A DNA stretch of 64,000 nt from Robiginitomaculum sp. (lineage in GTDB: Bacteria > Pseudomonadota > Alphaproteobacteria > Caulobacterales > Maricaulaceae), in NCBI GenBank assembly GCA_021776635.1, contig JAJFFN010000016.1:1-64000 (forward strand), read 5' to 3'. The notes under the pieces were generated by a model that was not told where the DNA came from, searched no databases, and was given only the letters and a program-made list of their open reading frames with translations. The position numbers and the translations under genes were made by a program. Positions 53,871 through 63,284 of this stretch are shown piece by piece (position 1 is the stretch's first letter; each line of letters begins with the position of its first letter).

Positions 53871-54459
53871 TTTAAAAGATCCTTTAATTGCACGTATCAG
53901 TGCAGTGCTAGAAACTGTTGATATGTGTGATGATAGTCACATTCCCAAGCGAGATGGCCAACGCCCCGCAACAATCCTGATACCTCTTGTCAAGCGTGAT
54001 GAGTGGCATGTCCTTTTGACCAGGCGTCCCATGCATATGCCAACACATCCTGGGCAGATAAGCTTTCCTGGTGGCCGCACAGAAAATGGTGAAACCCCAT
54101 GCCAAGGTGCACTTAGAGAAACGCATGAAGAGGTAGGTGTTATCGCATCCGACATAAATTTGCTTGGCCGTTTGGCGTCCTTTGATGCCGTGTCGGAATT
54201 TCGTGTGACCCCATTTGTCGGTGTTCTCAACCCTGATGCCAAGATTATTCCCTGCGAAAGTGAAGTGGAAGAAACGATAGAGATTCCCTTCGCATTTTTT
54301 ATGGATGTTAAAAATCACGTGCCGCGTAAAGTGGAATTCGAAGGTGTAATGCACCAGCTCTATGATATGCCTTGGCCAAATGCCAAAAATCCAACTTGGC
54401 ATATTTGGGGCATGACAGCGATGATGATGTATAGACTTTATCTAGGGATAAAAACGTGA
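53863..54459 (+). CDS. Nudix hydrolase, CoA-pyrophosphatase (NudL) type
   Basis: The start at 53863 (MFSLKDPLIARIS) overlaps the DUF1285 stop. The 198-residue protein has the Nudix box GGRTENGETPCQGALRETHE continued by EVGV, preceded by LTRRPMHMPTHPGQISFPGG, the CoA-pyrophosphatase extension. It probably cleaves CoA or acyl-CoA diphosphate bonds. Its stop overlaps the cca start (GTGA). Confidence 0.92.
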   Translation: MFSLKDPLIARISAVLETVDMCDDSHIPKRDGQRPATILIPLVKRDEWHVLLTRRPMHMPTHPGQISFPGGRTENGETPCQGALRETHEEVGVIASDINLLGRLASFDAVSEFRVTPFVGVLNPDAKIIPCESEVEETIEIPFAFFMDVKNHVPRKVEFEGVMHQLYDMPWPNAKNPTWHIWGMTAMMMYRLYLGIKT

Positions 54460-55688
54460 AGTTAGAGCGTAAACATCACAGTTGGCTCAGCAGCGCAGCA
54501 ACGAGAAAACTGTTTGCAGCCTTGCCAAAAGAAAGTTCACGGTTTGTCGGTGGATGTGTTCGCAATGCAATTCTAAAGGAGCGAGTAGCGGACTATGATA
54601 TCGCCACAAAGATTGAACCACTTGAAGTCTCTAGGTTCTTGAAAGCTGCTAATATTGCAGTGCACGAAACCGGAATATCACATGGTACAGTGACGGCTGT
54701 GGTTTCTGGGACAGTGTTTGAACTTACGACTTTGCGCCGTGATGTCAGTACCGATGGGCGCCGTGCCTCAGTCGCGTATTCTAAGGATTGGGACGAGGAT
54801 GCACACCGTAGGGATTTCACTATAAATGCGCTTTATTGCGATATAGGTGGTAATATTTATGATCCGACAGGGCATGGTTTGGACGATATTGAAAACCGCA
54901 AAGTCCGTTTTGTTGGCAATGCCAGAACACGAATCGAAGAAGATTATCTTCGCATTTTAAGGTTTTTTCGTTTTAATGCTTGGTACAGTGATGATCGTGC
55001 GTTGGATGCTTCCGGGTTGACGGCGTGTCGGGAGTTGCAATCTGGGCTGAAATCACTTTCATCTGAACGGGTATGGGCAGAACTTAAAAAGCTTTTGTCA
55101 GCACCAACACCTTTTCGAACAGTAAATGTCATGTCGATAAATGGGATTTTGGAAACTCTTTTGCCTGAGGCCAGTAATTCTGAAGGGTTGCAATTGCTCT
55201 GTGATTTGGAAGATAAAAAATCTTTGTCACCTGATCCGTATTTGCGCCTTATGGCCATGTCTGCACGGGACGAATTGGCCGCGGCGCGTTTGTGTAAACG
55301 CTTAAAAATGTCAAACAAAGAGAAAACCCGCTTAAAATATTGGGCAGGGGATCAGACGAGTTTACGGCCCAGCTTGCCTGAGAAGGAAACGAGCATAGCT
55401 ATTTATCACGCGGGTAAACAAGTTGCTATGGATAGGGCGATTATACGTTCAGCTGGTGCGCGAGACCCAATTGAGGTCGCCGCATGGTGGGCACTATATG
55501 AGGCAGCCAAAAATTGGCAAAAACCAGAATTTCCTGTCACAGGCAAGGACTTATTATCATTAGGAATGGGACGCGGTAAAGAACTTGGTACTGCGCTTAA
55601 GGCCCTAAAAGCGCTCTGGGTGCGCTCAGGTTTTACAGTGGAAAAACCGCAATTATTGGTCGCTGCGAAAATGTTGTTTAAGAAATAA
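54456..55688 (+). CDS. cca: CCA tRNA nucleotidyltransferase
   Basis: The 410-residue protein starts at GTG 54456 (overlap GTGA with the Nudix stop). It has the class II nucleotidyltransferase N-terminus: RFVGGCVRNAIL, ADYDIATKIEP with the metal Asp pair, TTLRRDVSTDGRRA, and the RRDFTINALYCD motif. It adds or repairs the 3'-terminal CCA of tRNAs. It ends 11 bp inside the tail of the opposing NhaC gene. Confidence 0.95.
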   Translation: MKLERKHHSWLSSAATRKLFAALPKESSRFVGGCVRNAILKERVADYDIATKIEPLEVSRFLKAANIAVHETGISHGTVTAVVSGTVFELTTLRRDVSTDGRRASVAYSKDWDEDAHRRDFTINALYCDIGGNIYDPTGHGLDDIENRKVRFVGNARTRIEEDYLRILRFFRFNAWYSDDRALDASGLTACRELQSGLKSLSSERVWAELKKLLSAPTPFRTVNVMSINGILETLLPEASNSEGLQLLCDLEDKKSLSPDPYLRLMAMSARDELAAARLCKRLKMSNKEKTRLKYWAGDQTSLRPSLPEKETSIAIYHAGKQVAMDRAIIRSAGARDPIEVAAWWALYEAAKNWQKPEFPVTGKDLLSLGMGRGKELGTALKALKALWVRSGFTVEKPQLLVAAKMLFKK

Positions 55689-57171
55689 ATTTCTTTATCA
55701 CGAACAAACCTATCAGCATCAAAACAAGGCCAAGGCCTAGCCCCCACACACTAGCGGTCATGCCTGCAAATATGAAAGCAACAATGCAACACGCGCCGTT
55801 AAACAGGGCATATGGAAATTGGGTTCTGACATGATCCAGTTGGTGACAGCCGGCGCCAGTAGCTGAGAGAATAGTCGTGTCCGAAATTGGTGAACAATGA
55901 TCGCCAAAAAGCCCGCCGGATAAAATGGCACCTATACATACATATATTGGCGCGTGATATTCATGTGCCAATGGTAGTATGAGCGGCATCAAAATAGCAT
56001 ATGTTCCCCAGGACGACCCGGTAGAGAACGAGATTATTCCGCCAACAACAAAGGCAATGACTGGTATGAGAAAAGTAGGTAATTTTCCTGCGACAAGGCC
56101 AGAGATATATTCAGGTGCCCCCAGATGTTTACCAACTGCACTTAATGACCAAGCTAAAACCAGAATAGCCAATATGCCAACAATTCTGCTCATGCTCTCT
56201 ATATAAAGGGAAAATCCCGAGGCCAAGCTGCGCACGCCGTAATGTGCCATCAAGAGCATTAATGCTATGGCCGCTAAAATATACCCAGTGGACAAACTAC
56301 CTCTAAACGCATTGGACGGTACATTTTCCATATGCATGGGAAAGCCCAAAGGGATAAGCAGGCCAAACATCACTGTTAACATGATGCTCAGGGGTAACCA
56401 GACCATAATCGGTTTGGCTTTACTTGTTGATTTTGCATTTTCATTATCGGCAGCTTCTATGTTCTCACCTTCTGCGACAATGCCTTGCGCGGCAGTATTT
56501 TCAAATTTTTTCATGGGGCCAAAATCTGCTTTTGCCATGATGATAACCGGCACCATGACCACGGCGATAATGGAATAAAACTGAAATGGGACGGCTTTGA
56601 CATAGGATAAAAACGCACTCTCATCAATTCCCAACGCTTCGTATTCCGTTGCGATTAATCCTTGGGAATATAAACCCCAGCCAATGAACGGAATAAGGAC
56701 GGCGACAGGCGAGGCCGTACTGTCAATAATCCAGGCCAGTTTGACGCGGGATATTTTAAGGCCGTCTGTAATGGGTCTAAATAGTGGGCCGACAATCAAC
56801 GGCGTACCCGAATCTGTAAAAAACAACAAAGACCCGCTGAACCATGCCGCCAATTGGGCACCGATTTTTCCTTTGATATATTTAACCATCATGCCAGCAA
56901 ATGCGGCTGCGCCGCCGGACTTCTCCATCAAGCCTACAAGTCCTGCGATAAATATCATCAAGATTAGTATGCCCATATGCGAGCTTTCCCCGGCCTGGGG
57001 CACCATATAGTCATTGACCATAATACGCAGGCCCGTCAACGGGTTGGGGCCGTTCAGTAACATCACACCAGAAAACACGCCTAGGAATAAACCTAAAATC
57101 ACATTGCGTGCCCGCACAGCGACAACCAGTGTGATAATCACTGGCACCAGTGAAAGAAAACTTGCCTCCAT
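55678..57171 (-). CDS. NhaC-family Na+/H+ antiporter
   Basis: The 497-residue membrane protein has about 12 hydrophobic segments and the NhaC signatures FFTDSGTPLIVGPLFRPI, FSTGSSWGTYAILMPL and GDHCSPISDTTILSATGAGC. Such transporters exchange Na+ or an organic acid for H+ across the inner membrane. No regulator or partner is adjacent; it may fit the marine habit suggested by other genes. Confidence 0.9.
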   Translation of the reverse strand: MEASFLSLVPVIITLVVAVRARNVILGLFLGVFSGVMLLNGPNPLTGLRIMVNDYMVPQAGESSHMGILILMIFIAGLVGLMEKSGGAAAFAGMMVKYIKGKIGAQLAAWFSGSLLFFTDSGTPLIVGPLFRPITDGLKISRVKLAWIIDSTASPVAVLIPFIGWGLYSQGLIATEYEALGIDESAFLSYVKAVPFQFYSIIAVVMVPVIIMAKADFGPMKKFENTAAQGIVAEGENIEAADNENAKSTSKAKPIMVWLPLSIMLTVMFGLLIPLGFPMHMENVPSNAFRGSLSTGYILAAIALMLLMAHYGVRSLASGFSLYIESMSRIVGILAILVLAWSLSAVGKHLGAPEYISGLVAGKLPTFLIPVIAFVVGGIISFSTGSSWGTYAILMPLILPLAHEYHAPIYVCIGAILSGGLFGDHCSPISDTTILSATGAGCHQLDHVRTQFPYALFNGACCIVAFIFAGMTASVWGLGLGLVLMLIGLFVIKKFIS

Positions 57172-57265
57172 GATATCCCCTTTTTATTTTGCCTAACATG
57201 TGCGGCATGACTTGTCTTGTATAATTCTAACAAAGGCATAATCTGTTCTAAACATAGGAAAAAAT

Positions 57266-58618
57266 ATGGCACGATTTTTGGTTTTGGGCGCTGGTCTTGT
57301 TACGGCACCTTTGGTAGAATATTTATGTCGGCAGGATGGGGACGAAGTCGTTATTGCCAACAATATTTTTGCGGACGCGCAAAACATGGCGGCTAAATTT
57401 AAGAACGCCAGTGCCGTCTTATTTGATGTAAATAACACGGAAGCTTTGGTTCGCTTAACCGCTGATTTTGATGTGGTTCTTAGTATGGTCCCACCGCCGT
57501 TTCATTTGACAGTTGCGAAAGTCTGTATTGCGGCAAAAACCCATATGATAAGTGCAAGCTATCAAACGCAAGAAATGTTGTCGTTAGATGCAAAAGCTAA
57601 AGCAGCAGGTATTTGTATCATGAACGAAATAGGGCTTGATCCAGGTATTGATCATTTAAGCGCCATGCAAATTATTGATAAAACACACGAAAAGGGCGAA
57701 AAAGTTGAAGCCTTTGTATCTTGGTGCGGAGGTATTCCTGCGCCAGATGATAATGACAATCCACTTGGGTATAAATTTTCCTGGAATCCTAAGGGCGCCA
57801 TAATGGTTTTGTTAAACCAAGCCGATTTTGTACGTGCAGGGCAAAGTGTTTCAGTCGTTGGTGAAAAACTAATGGATTGGGCCCGACCTATTCATATAGG
57901 TGGACTTGATTTGGAGTGTTACCCGAACCGCAACGCGCTTTTATATAAAGATATTTACGGTATCCCAGACGTTAGCACGCTTATACGCGGGACACTCCGC
58001 TACCCAGGCTTTTGTCACATTATGCAACTCGCCAAAACGTTGGGGCTGTTTCGCCTTGAAAATTTTAATGTGCCTTCTGGTACAAGCTGGAAAAGTTATA
58101 TTTCGCTTCTCAATGCAGGGGCAGATATAAACACTTTGCAATCAAAAGCTTTGCAAGCAGGCGCGCCACAATCCGCTTGGGCAGCATTTGAATGGCTTGG
58201 CATATTTTCAAAGCAAGAGATACAAAATGCACAAACGCCATTAGATGTTTTTTGCGCACGGCTGTTAGAAAAACTCTCTTATGATTGCGGCGAAAAAGAT
58301 ATGATTGTTTTGCAGCATAAATTCATAATAAGAAAACCTAATGGAATTAAATATTTTAAATCGTCTTTGCTTAAGGTTATTGGTTCTCCCAATGGCTATA
58401 GCGCTATGGCAGCCACAGTTGGTTTTCCAGCAGCTATGGCCGCACAATTGATTGCTAGAGGCAAGATAAACCAAATAGGGTTACTCTTGCCAGTCTCTAG
58501 AAATATATATGAACCGCTAATAGAAATGCTCGCCTGCGAAAACATACAGTTTGACGAACTAAGCTGGCAAGAAAACCAAATGACCGAAGCACAATTTATC
58601 CCAGAGTTGTTTGCGTGA
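57266..58618 (+). CDS. Saccharopine dehydrogenase-like protein
   Basis: The 450-residue protein has the N-terminal NAD(P) motif FLVLGAGLVTAPLVEYL, the saccharopine-dehydrogenase segments SMVPPPFHLTVAKVCI and MNEIGLDPGIDHLSAMQII, and the C-terminal domain (NPLGYKFSWNPKGAIMV). It resembles the glutamate-forming (LYS9-type) branch of lysine breakdown. No partner aminotransferase or semialdehyde dehydrogenase is here, so the substrate is not certain. Confidence 0.88.
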   Translation: MARFLVLGAGLVTAPLVEYLCRQDGDEVVIANNIFADAQNMAAKFKNASAVLFDVNNTEALVRLTADFDVVLSMVPPPFHLTVAKVCIAAKTHMISASYQTQEMLSLDAKAKAAGICIMNEIGLDPGIDHLSAMQIIDKTHEKGEKVEAFVSWCGGIPAPDDNDNPLGYKFSWNPKGAIMVLLNQADFVRAGQSVSVVGEKLMDWARPIHIGGLDLECYPNRNALLYKDIYGIPDVSTLIRGTLRYPGFCHIMQLAKTLGLFRLENFNVPSGTSWKSYISLLNAGADINTLQSKALQAGAPQSAWAAFEWLGIFSKQEIQNAQTPLDVFCARLLEKLSYDCGEKDMIVLQHKFIIRKPNGIKYFKSSLLKVIGSPNGYSAMAATVGFPAAMAAQLIARGKINQIGLLLPVSRNIYEPLIEMLACENIQFDELSWQENQMTEAQFIPELFA

Positions 58619-58744
58619 TTTTTAAATACACTGCCTAGTTTTTTGCTGAGCCCTTTGTCGCCTAATGAAAATTTAATTCATTGCTTGTACGGTATTTCGT
58701 GATAAGTCAGTTCGCTTTCAAACGTGTCTGGTAAGGACGTAATT

Positions 58745-59680
58745 ATGAGCAAATCGCACACGAAGCATTTTTTAAGCCTAGCTGATATTTCCAAAGAGGC
58801 TTTGCGCGAAATTTTGGATGAAGCGCACCGCTGTAAAAAAGCACGGGCGGGATTGCCCAAAGGTGCAGTTGATGCAAATACGCCGTTGTCTGGACATATT
58901 TTGGCAATGTTGTTTGAGAAAAGTTCTACACGCACTCGATTTTCATTTGAAGTTGGTATGAGCCAACTTGGTGGGAGCAGCATCTCCACCAGTTCTAACG
59001 ACATGCAATTGGGGCGCGGGGAGAGCATTGAAGATACCGCGAAAGTTCTTTCGCGCTTTGTTGATGCGATTATGCTTCGTGCCAATGATCATAATTCACT
59101 GGTAGCCTTAGCGCAAAATGCAACAGTACCCGTAATAAATGGGCTAACGGATTATAATCACCCTTGCCAAATTATGGCTGATTTGATGACCCTAGAAGAA
59201 AAAGGGCGCGCCTTGAAAAATTTACGGTTATGCTGGGTTGGGGACGGCAATAATGTTGCCATGAGCTTTATTAACGCCGCCGCTAAATTCGGTTATCAAT
59301 TGGTAATTTCTACACCAGACGGATATGGCCCGTCCGGGCAAATGGTCGATCGGGCCAGGGGTGAAGGGGCACATATTGAACTCATTCATGACCCGGTAAA
59401 AGCATGTACATTTGCAGATGTTGTCATTGCGGACACTTGGGTCTCAATGGGTGATACGGATATAGAGCAGCGAATGCGTGACCTTGGTGACTGGCAAGTC
59501 AATGATGATTTGATGGAGGTGGCCGCCAATGATGCTTTGTTTTTACATTGTTTGCCAGCCCATAAAGGCGAAGAGGTAACTGCGTCGGTGATAGACGGGG
59601 CTGCGTCCGTTGTATTTGATGAAGCCGAAAACCGCCTACATGCCCAAAAAGCGATTTTGAAATGGTGTTTAGGGAAGTGA
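58745..59680 (+). CDS. argF: Ornithine carbamoyltransferase
   Basis: ATG 58745 (AAGGA 7 bp upstream) is preferred to GTG 58724. The 311-residue enzyme has the carbamoyl-phosphate motif [26 protein letters not shown] and the ornithine loop [11 protein letters not shown]. It makes citrulline in arginine synthesis. argD does not lie beside it, unlike in many alphaproteobacteria. Confidence 0.95.
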   Translation: MSKSHTKHFLSLADISKEALREILDEAHRCKKARAGLPKGAVDANTPLSGHILAMLFEKSSTRTRFSFEVGMSQLGGSSISTSSNDMQLGRGESIEDTAKVLSRFVDAIMLRANDHNSLVALAQNATVPVINGLTDYNHPCQIMADLMTLEEKGRALKNLRLCWVGDGNNVAMSFINAAAKFGYQLVISTPDGYGPSGQMVDRARGEGAHIELIHDPVKACTFADVVIADTWVSMGDTDIEQRMRDLGDWQVNDDLMEVAANDALFLHCLPAHKGEEVTASVIDGAASVVFDEAENRLHAQKAILKWCLGK

Positions 59681-59756
59681 TTTTTTCTCCATAAATGGGG
59701 GAAGAAAAGATACAAAAGACACTATCGCTTTTGCCAGATTGCTCTAAACAAGCCCC

Positions 59757-60725
59757 ATGACTATTCTTGTAACAGGTGCGGCTGGTTTTATCGGCAATAC
59801 TCTTTGTCTTGCTTTGTTAAAGCTTGGCGAGCACGTGATCGGAGTTGATAGTTTAAATGACTATTATGACCCAATGATAAAACATGCGCGGCTGGAGCGG
59901 CTCGCTAGGTATGAGCGGTTCCGGTTCGCACAAGTGGATTTGGCAGATGCAGGGGCGTTGGAAAAAGCTGTGTCCCCAAATGAGGTTACACACATTATCA
60001 ATATGGCGGCGCAGGCGGGCGTGCGCTACTCTCTTGAAAATCCAAGTGCATATATGCGCTCCAATTTGACAGGATATCTCAACTTGTTGGAATTTGCCCG
60101 CTCTGCGAAAAACCTCAAACACATGGTTTATGCGTCCAGCTCTTCGGTTTACGGTGATAGGGCAGACGGGCCGTTTAGCGAAAATGACCCTGTTATCAAG
60201 CCCGTGTCTTTGTATTCAGCCACCAAGATAAGCGGCGAAATGATATCCCAGAGCTATGCACATTTGTACGGTATTCCGCTTACGGGTTTGCGGTTTTTTA
60301 CGGTTTACGGGGCGTGGGGGCGGCCAGATATGGCGTACTGGATTTTCACAGAAAAGATTTTTAAAGGGGAATCCATAGATATTTATGCTGCTGGCGAAAT
60401 GTCTAGAGATTTTACTTATATAGATGATATTATAGACGTGCTTACACGAATTGTAGATACACCGCCAAAATCAAAGGTGCCGCACCTCATTTATAATCTT
60501 GGCAATTCGAAGCCGACGCCTTTAATGGATTTGGTTCACGTCGTTGAAAAAGCTTGCGGCCAAGAGGCCAAGAAGAACTTCATGGAAAAGCAAATGGGCG
60601 ATGTTTCGAAAACCTTTGCCGATATTTCCAAAGCAAAAGCAGCTTTTTCATATGACCCTAAAACAACCATAAATCAGGGCATTCCAGTGTTTGTTGATTG
60701 GTATAAAGAATTTTATAATATATAA
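59757..60725 (+). CDS. NAD-dependent nucleotide-sugar epimerase, UDP-glucuronate 4-epimerase-like
   Basis: The 322-residue extended SDR has the NAD motif TGAAGFIGNTL, the family-typical GVDSLNDYYDP, catalytic VYASSSSVYGD and YSATKISGE (YxxxK), and RFFTVYGAWGRPDMA. These are marks of the UDP-glucuronate 4-epimerase group, which makes UDP-galacturonate for surface polysaccharides. No glycosyltransferase genes are near, so the assignment rests on sequence. Confidence 0.88.
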   Translation: MTILVTGAAGFIGNTLCLALLKLGEHVIGVDSLNDYYDPMIKHARLERLARYERFRFAQVDLADAGALEKAVSPNEVTHIINMAAQAGVRYSLENPSAYMRSNLTGYLNLLEFARSAKNLKHMVYASSSSVYGDRADGPFSENDPVIKPVSLYSATKISGEMISQSYAHLYGIPLTGLRFFTVYGAWGRPDMAYWIFTEKIFKGESIDIYAAGEMSRDFTYIDDIIDVLTRIVDTPPKSKVPHLIYNLGNSKPTPLMDLVHVVEKACGQEAKKNFMEKQMGDVSKTFADISKAKAAFSYDPKTTINQGIPVFVDWYKEFYNI

Positions 60726-60750
60726 GACATCATAACAGATAGGTATCAGA

Positions 60751-62040
60751 ATGAAAAAAGTCATTAATAACAAAACTAAAATAGGTAATCATCAACTGCA
60801 CCCTGAAACGTTGATGATGGGCTATGGCTATGACCCAATGCTATCAGAAGGGTCTGTGAAACAGCCCGTATTTCTAACCTCGACATTTGCCTTTCCAAAC
60901 GCCGAAGCTGGGGAAGAGTTTTTTGATGTAATGGCAGGGCGCAAACCATTGCCGGCGGGTGATACGGCGGGTTTGATCTATTCGCGCTTTAATCATCCAA
61001 ATGCAGAGATTACTGAAGACCGTCTGGCGGTCTATGAAGGTGCAGAAGAGGGTGTGGTTTGTGCATCCGGTATGGGTGCTATTTCCAGCACGCTGTTGTC
61101 AGTACTTCGCCCTGGTGATGTGTTGGTGCACGGCTCCCCGATTTACGGCGGCACGGAAACCTTAATCCGTAATTTGCTGTCTCAATTTGGTATTCAGTCT
61201 GTAGAGTTTCAAGACGGTCTAGACCCAGCAAGCCTAGATGCGGCAATAGAGAAAGCCCAGAAGATGGGGCCGGTTAAAATGATCTATATGGAAACGCCTG
61301 GTAATCCAACAAATTCCATTTTTGATTTTGAAATTTTGAAAAATGCGCAAAATAGACTTGCCGCAGAGACCGGTGTGCGCCCTGTAACCGTTTGCGATAA
61401 CACCTTGCTAGGCCCCGTGTTTCAGCAAGCCGTTAAGAACGGCATAGATTTGGCCGTGTATTCGCTCACAAAATATGTTGGTGGGCATTCGGATTTAATT
61501 GCGGGCGCAGTTATGGGGAATGGCGCCGCCATCAAGGCCGTACGGGGTATTCGAAATGCTATGGGTATGAACCTCGACCCTAATACGGCGTGGATGTTGT
61601 CGCGCTCATTGGAAACCCTTAGTATTAGGATGGAGCGTGCATCTGATAGCGGCGAAAAAGTTGCGGTGTGGTTGGCGAGCAATCCCTATACCAAAGTTAA
61701 AGTTTTGCACCCTGACCATGTTAAGGACCCTGTTTATCAAACCGTATACAAGCGCCAATGCAAAGGGCCCGGGTCAACGTTTTCATTTGTTATTGACGGT
61801 TCACGCCAAGACGCATTTAAAGTCATCAACGAGCTGAACCTGTTCAAATCAGCAGTGTCGTTGGGCGGTTCTGAAAGCCTTGTCTGTCATCCGGCATCTA
61901 CAACCCATTCTGGTATCCCTGCGGACGTCCGTGCACAGGGTGGTTTGAGCGAAGGTCTTATTAGAATTTCCATTGGCCTAGAGCACCCGGACGATTTAAT
62001 TGCTGATCTGGATGCAGCATTTCGCAGCGTTTATCTGTAA
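60751..62040 (+). CDS. Cystathionine gamma-synthase/methionine gamma-lyase family PLP enzyme
   Basis: The 429-residue enzyme of the Cys/Met-metabolism family has YSRFNHPNAEITEDRLAVYE near the N-terminus and the PLP lysine in YSLTKYVGGHSDLIAGAVMG. ASTTHSGIPADVRAQGGLSE is the C-terminal substrate loop. The N-terminal LHPETLMMGYGYDP is typical of the alphaproteobacterial subgroup called cystathionine gamma-synthase family. Choice between synthase and lyase is open. Confidence 0.92.
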   Translation: MKKVINNKTKIGNHQLHPETLMMGYGYDPMLSEGSVKQPVFLTSTFAFPNAEAGEEFFDVMAGRKPLPAGDTAGLIYSRFNHPNAEITEDRLAVYEGAEEGVVCASGMGAISSTLLSVLRPGDVLVHGSPIYGGTETLIRNLLSQFGIQSVEFQDGLDPASLDAAIEKAQKMGPVKMIYMETPGNPTNSIFDFEILKNAQNRLAAETGVRPVTVCDNTLLGPVFQQAVKNGIDLAVYSLTKYVGGHSDLIAGAVMGNGAAIKAVRGIRNAMGMNLDPNTAWMLSRSLETLSIRMERASDSGEKVAVWLASNPYTKVKVLHPDHVKDPVYQTVYKRQCKGPGSTFSFVIDGSRQDAFKVINELNLFKSAVSLGGSESLVCHPASTTHSGIPADVRAQGGLSEGLIRISIGLEHPDDLIADLDAAFRSVYL

Positions 62041-62298
62041 ATGTTATCTACCTGCCTGTAATGCAAAGCAAGTAGATTGCCTGCTACTATTTTTATATTT
62101 CGACAAGGGCAGGTGATTTAAAGCTTTATTGTGCTGACGGCCCAATTGAATCGGTTCCGGTATAAAAAAGGGCACTTTTTCGCTAATTTTTATCATTTTT
62201 CTAGAAGCGCGTCTGTATTTGCGGGGCTGATTAACCAATAGTAACGATTCATTAACCATATTACTTATGCGTGGAAAGAGTAATATTGAGGGGGAATT

Positions 62299-62808
62299 AT
62301 GCTGGCTGGGACTGCACTAAGACATCAAATGATATTGCCACAACAGCAATATGTTTACGATTATTGGCGTTCTAAATGTAAGGCGGGGCGCTTGCCGCGC
62401 CGCGCTGATATCGAACCGTCAGATATATGTGAATATTTACCTATGATTACAGTTGTTGAAGCTTGTCCATTATCAGAACAAACAAGATTTAAATACAGGC
62501 TGGCGGGAACAGGGTTTTGGGAATTGTTCGAGGACGAAATTTCTGGTCAATATATTGATGAACTTCCGATCGGAAATAGATGCGAATATTGGCACCGCGT
62601 GCTTCAGCGCGTAATGGAATTTCGACGTCCTTCCGCAGGCGTAACCAAGCCGGGCACACCAATGCGCGGTCATTTAGCCCAGTTTTGGATTAGATTGCCA
62701 TTGTCTGATGATGGTGAGACTGTGACATCTATCCTTGGTTTTGACCACTTGGTCAAATATGATGAAATTAAGCAACAGACAGCCATGCCAGAAAAAATAT
62801 TCGCATAA
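62299..62808 (+). CDS. PAS_5 (PF07310) single-domain PAS protein
   Basis: The 169-residue protein matches the alphaproteobacterial PAS_5 pattern: YDYWRSKCKAGRLPRRADIEP, DICEYLPMITVVEACP, RFKYRLAGTGFWELFEDEIS, and later a FWIRLPLSDDGETVTSILGF strand pair. Caulobacter MopJ is a single-domain PAS member that tunes cell-cycle signalling. An AGGGGGAAT ribosome-binding site precedes the start. TTAACC half-sites lie upstream at about 62230 and 62250. Confidence 0.87.
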   Translation: MLAGTALRHQMILPQQQYVYDYWRSKCKAGRLPRRADIEPSDICEYLPMITVVEACPLSEQTRFKYRLAGTGFWELFEDEISGQYIDELPIGNRCEYWHRVLQRVMEFRRPSAGVTKPGTPMRGHLAQFWIRLPLSDDGETVTSILGFDHLVKYDEIKQQTAMPEKIFA

Positions 62809-62849
62809 ATTCAGGTATTTAGTCCCATTAGAAAGTATTTGGGCGAATA

Positions 62850-62864
62850 TTAATTAACATTTAA
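62850..62864 (+). promoter_or_regulatory. Perfect CtrA-type box TTAA-N7-TTAA
   Basis: TTAATTAACATTTAA matches the full CtrA consensus TTAA-N7-TTAA and lies 75 bp upstream of the DnaA-domain-IV-like gene. The surrounding DNA is AT-rich, so a chance match is possible. Confidence 0.5.
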
Positions 62865-62938
62865 TTTACTATAAAATAGGAATATAATCCTTAATAGGCT
62901 AAATAGTCCTATATTACTCCTCAAGCTTTGGAGGATGT

Positions 62939-63283
62939 ATGAGTGACCAATCTAAATACCATGATAAAGCATTAGCACAATTAGTGTGCGCAATTGTTGC
63001 TATTGAATTCGGTGTGCCGAGCACGGGTCTAATAAGCCGAACCAAAGGGCCCGCGCAGCTGAGTTTTGCGCGGCAAGTGGCCATGTATTTAATGCATGTT
63101 GTATTTCAAATTCGTATTGCCAAGGTTAGTCGTGCATTTACACGCGACCCAAGCACAACAAGTTATGCCTGTCAGATTATTGAAAATGAGCGCGACGATC
63201 CGCTTTTTGACCAGAAATTGCAAAAACTTGAGGAATTTCTAAATTCAGCACTTATTTTGAAAACCATTAAGGGGCAGGTATAA
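62939..63283 (+). CDS. Stand-alone DnaA-domain-IV-like helix-turn-helix protein
   Basis: The 114-residue protein resembles the C-terminal DNA-binding domain of DnaA: FARQVAMYLMHVVFQIRIAK, then VSRAFTRDPSTTSYACQIIE with the DnaA-box-reading helix, and a tail rich in Asp/Leu. Domains I-III are absent. It is known as a small alphaproteobacterial family next to DUF6456 genes. GGAGG precedes the start. It may compete with DnaA for origin or promoter boxes. Confidence 0.83.
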   Translation: MSDQSKYHDKALAQLVCAIVAIEFGVPSTGLISRTKGPAQLSFARQVAMYLMHVVFQIRIAKVSRAFTRDPSTTSYACQIIENERDDPLFDQKLQKLEEFLNSALILKTIKGQV

Positions 63284-63284
63284 A